Positions 4,727-6,099 of a stretch of DNA of 6,099 nt are shown here, piece by piece (within the stretch, counting starts at the first letter, position 1; every line of letters starts with the position of its first letter). The stretch is from an uncultured Clostridia bacterium (GTDB lineage: Bacteria; Bacillota; Clostridia; Christensenellales; Borkfalkiaceae), in NCBI GenBank assembly GCA_947632165.1, contig CANROI010000086.1, forward strand, positions 1 through 6,099, given 5' to 3'. A program made the position numbers and the translations under genes. The notes beneath the pieces were generated by a model that was not told where the DNA came from, made no database searches, and saw only the letters and a program-made list of their open reading frames with translations.

Positions 4727-6099
4727 TCAGTTCTTGACGATCTTGAAATCGACGGTATCCGTTTGGGTTTCATCGTAGGTCTCCACGCTGAAGACGTAGG
4801 TCTTGCCGCCCTCGAGCGTGAAGGTTTTAGATGCATTTGCCTCATTCCCGAAGGTAAACACTTGCTCCAATCCCAAGTCATTTTCCTCCGTCACGGGCAC
4901 CTTTTCATACATCGTGAACCACAAGTTGGTATCCGAAGAGGTGATGGTATAGCTCGTATCCTCCGCGGGGGTGAAGCTGTAATAGACGAGGATCATCAGA
5001 GCCTGTTCGCCCGTTCCGTCCTTCTTGATCTCCACTTCATAGTCCCCTTCGAGCGCCTCGCGGACAATGGGATTTTCGATGGTGCCCTCCGCGCCCGGAA
5101 CGTTGCCGCCCTGTTCATATGCCTCGAAGCAGAAATAATAGGCCGCGCCGTCCGTCACGGTGAAGTTGAAGGTAAAGGTCTGCGCGCCCTCTGCGGAGAA
5201 GGGAACAACACACTCGTAAACCGAGCTGCCCACCTCGTAGTCGGTGCCGTCGAAGGAGACGCTTGCGGACTCGTTGGTGAAGCGGATGCGCCAGCTGCCC
5301 GCCTCCGTCGCCGCATAGGTGAACACGGAGGTCTTTTCGACGCGGTACCAACCGTATTCGCCGAGCTGATAGGGATCCGCCGCGCTGCCGCTGCCCGCCG
5401 CCGTCTTCGGCGTTGCGGCCGCGAACGTAACGGTAAACTGCTTGCCCGTCAGGTCGGAATTGTCGATATAAATCAGATATCTTTGGCCGGAGACAAGCTC
5501 AAATACGGCCTCTTCGGTCCCCGAGATCCCGCCGGGGACAACTTCCAGGTTGATGCTTGCGGTCTCGCTGTCCGTTTTGAGGGAGTAGAGCGCCGTTTCC
5601 CCGGAGGTGACGGCGAAGCAGACGCCGCTGCCGATGATCTCGGGCGCCACCTTCACGGTGTTCGCGCCGAGCTTGAGTTCAAAGGGATTGTTCCGCGTGC
5701 CGGCCGTATAGAGCGTTTCAAGCGAGACGGTAAGCGCGGTCTTTTCGCCGCCGAGCGTGAGATCGGCGTCTTCGGGAATGCCATAGACGTCGCTGTACTC
5801 GGAAATGCGGACGGTGTAGTTGCCCTCGGGAAGATCGAAGATCGCAAGCCCGCTCTCATCCGTCTTGCCGTCGCCGACGGAGCCCTTATCGTCGAGAATG
5901 GAGATCGAAAGCCCCGCAGCGGGCGCCTCCGCGATCGTGTCGCCGTTGACATCTTCCGACGCGGCGTAGACTACGGTGACAGTATAGCGGACGGGCGCCG
6001 CCTCGAGCGAGACGGCGAGCGTGTTTGCGCCGCCCTCCGCGACCGTGAGTTTCTGTTCGCCGACGAATCTGAAACCCTTGGGCCAATTCGCGGTACCGT
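4727..6099 (-). CDS. Large extracellular modular protein, C-terminal part (runs off right edge)
   Basis: The frame stays open from the right edge to TGA at 4729-4727: about 457 codons, start outside the window. A GTG at 5656-5654 is an internal Val in a continuous domain (LKLGANTVKV), not a start. Seen, from the N-terminal side: the end of one beta module (LTVAEGGANTLAVSLE); a SdrD-B/Cna-B-like module with DVNGD, ILDDKGS, TDESGLAIFDLPEGNYTV; then three related modules beginning GTRNNPFELKLG, GSAADPYQLGEYG and GTIENPIVRE, each with strands like SWRIRFTNES or SYTITSSDTNLW and an exit like GGKTYVFSVETYDE. The latter resemble bacterial pre-peptidase C-terminal (PPC-like) beta-sandwiches. The composition is acidic, Thr/Tyr/Gly-rich and almost Cys-free, as in exported proteins. 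The C-terminus (DFKIVKN) has no LPXTG, SLH domain or membrane helix, so any anchor or catalytic part must lie upstream. Function unknown; probably a secreted or surface protein. Transcription converges on the ger operon, 85 bp away. Confidence 0.85.
   Translation of the reverse strand, partial: GTANWPKGFRFVGEQKLTVAEGGANTLAVSLEAAPVRYTVTVVYAASEDVNGDTIAEAPAAGLSISILDDKGSVGDGKTDESGLAIFDLPEGNYTVRISEYSDVYGIPEDADLTLGGEKTALTVSLETLYTAGTRNNPFELKLGANTVKVAPEIIGSGVCFAVTSGETALYSLKTDSETASINLEVVPGGISGTEEAVFELVSGQRYLIYIDNSDLTGKQFTVTFAAATPKTAAGSGSAADPYQLGEYGWYRVEKTSVFTYAATEAGSWRIRFTNESASVSFDGTDYEVGSSVYECVVPFSAEGAQTFTFNFTVTDGAAYYFCFEAYEQGGNVPGAEGTIENPIVREALEGDYEVEIKKDGTGEQALMILVYYSFTPAEDTSYTITSSDTNLWFTMYEKVPVTEENDLGLEQVFTFGNEANASKTFTLEGGKTYVFSVETYDETQTDTVDFKIVKN
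4730..5701 (-). repeat. Three diverged PPC-like protein modules in the right gene
   Basis: Approximate module spans on the minus strand are 5701-5417, 5389-5105 and 5086-4730. Each opens with G-T/S-x-x-N/D-P followed by alternating strands, and each closes with an (E/D)G-x-x-Y-x-F/I-type strand pair (SGQRYLIYID, DGAAYYFCFE, GGKTYVFSVE). Similarity is at protein-pattern level only; the DNA is not visibly repeated, so the duplications are old. Confidence 0.6.
5708..5989 (-). other. SdrD-B/Cna-B-like beta-sandwich module in the right gene
   Basis: The encoded segment runs from RYTVTVVYAA through DVNGD, GLSISILDDKGS and TDESGLAIFDLPEGNYTV to VSLETLY. The order Asp-x-Asn-Gly-Asp, then a G-x-x-I-x-I-L-D strand, a T-D-E-S-G turn and an L-P-x-G-x-Y-T-V strand is characteristic of SdrD-B, Cna-B and carboxypeptidase-regulatory-like domains, which serve as stalk units in surface proteins. 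The bases from 5990 to the edge encode the end of a preceding, similar module. Confidence 0.6.

Noticed and set aside
3586..4881. Long minus-strand frame (431 aa) antisense to the subunit C gene
   Set aside because: It crosses the intrinsic terminator, overlaps the clear end of the right surface gene in another frame, and has an Arg/Ala/Gly-rich composition typical of a GC-rich shadow frame.
5654..5656. GTG as the start of a 309-aa minus-strand gene
   Set aside because: The frame continues upstream to the window edge with domain-like sequence, GTG is a Val within a beta strand (GANTVKV), and no ribosome site precedes it.
1..6099. Mobile element, CRISPR array, tRNA or rRNA gene
   Set aside because: No transposase, integrase or terminal inverted repeats, no spaced direct repeats, and no cloverleaf or rRNA-like sequence were seen; nearly all of the window is accounted for by the five coding regions.

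Overview
The window is a complete three-gene spore germination receptor operon of the GerA family (subunits A, B and C, + strand, 968-4641). It lies between two incomplete minus-strand genes for secreted, beta-rich surface-type proteins. A GerA receptor operon implies an endospore-forming Firmicute. The GC-rich coding sequence with C/G-rich third positions, together with large exported proteins built from beta-helix, Ig-like and pre-peptidase-like modules, suggests an uncultured high-GC member of the Clostridia, perhaps from a gut community. The sequence alone does not allow a genus or family to be named.

Layout. 1-860 (-) is the N-terminal part of an exported protein: signal peptide, beta-helix-like region, Ig-like region and acidic Pro/Glu/Thr linker; it runs off the left edge. 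861-967 is a compact, AT-rich divergent promoter region. A strong sigma-A-like promoter points left (TTGTCA, 17 nt, TATAAT with extended -10) and a weaker one points right (TTGACA, 19 nt, TATAAT); their -35 hexamers overlap by five bases. 968-2404, 2397-3473 and 3460-4641 (+) encode GerA-, GerB- and GerC-type subunits. The genes overlap by 8 and 14 bp, and the second and third have near-ideal Shine-Dalgarno sequences. 4642-4726 is a short convergent intergenic region with a strong intrinsic terminator serving the minus strand. 4727-6099 (-) is the C-terminal part of a second large extracellular protein (a SdrD-B/Cna-B-like module and three pre-peptidase-like modules) that runs off the right edge.

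How the genes fit together. The three Ger proteins would form one germinant receptor in the inner membrane of the spore: A is the large channel-like subunit, B the APC-type transporter-fold subunit that binds the germinant in studied receptors, and C normally a lipoprotein on the outer face. The unusual points are a GerC-type protein without a lipobox cysteine, an A-subunit gene without a Shine-Dalgarno sequence, and the tightly packed divergent promoter shared with a cell-surface gene. I found no RNA gene, mobile element, CRISPR array or evident new multi-gene system. The window is best read as a recognisable germination locus with some atypical details.
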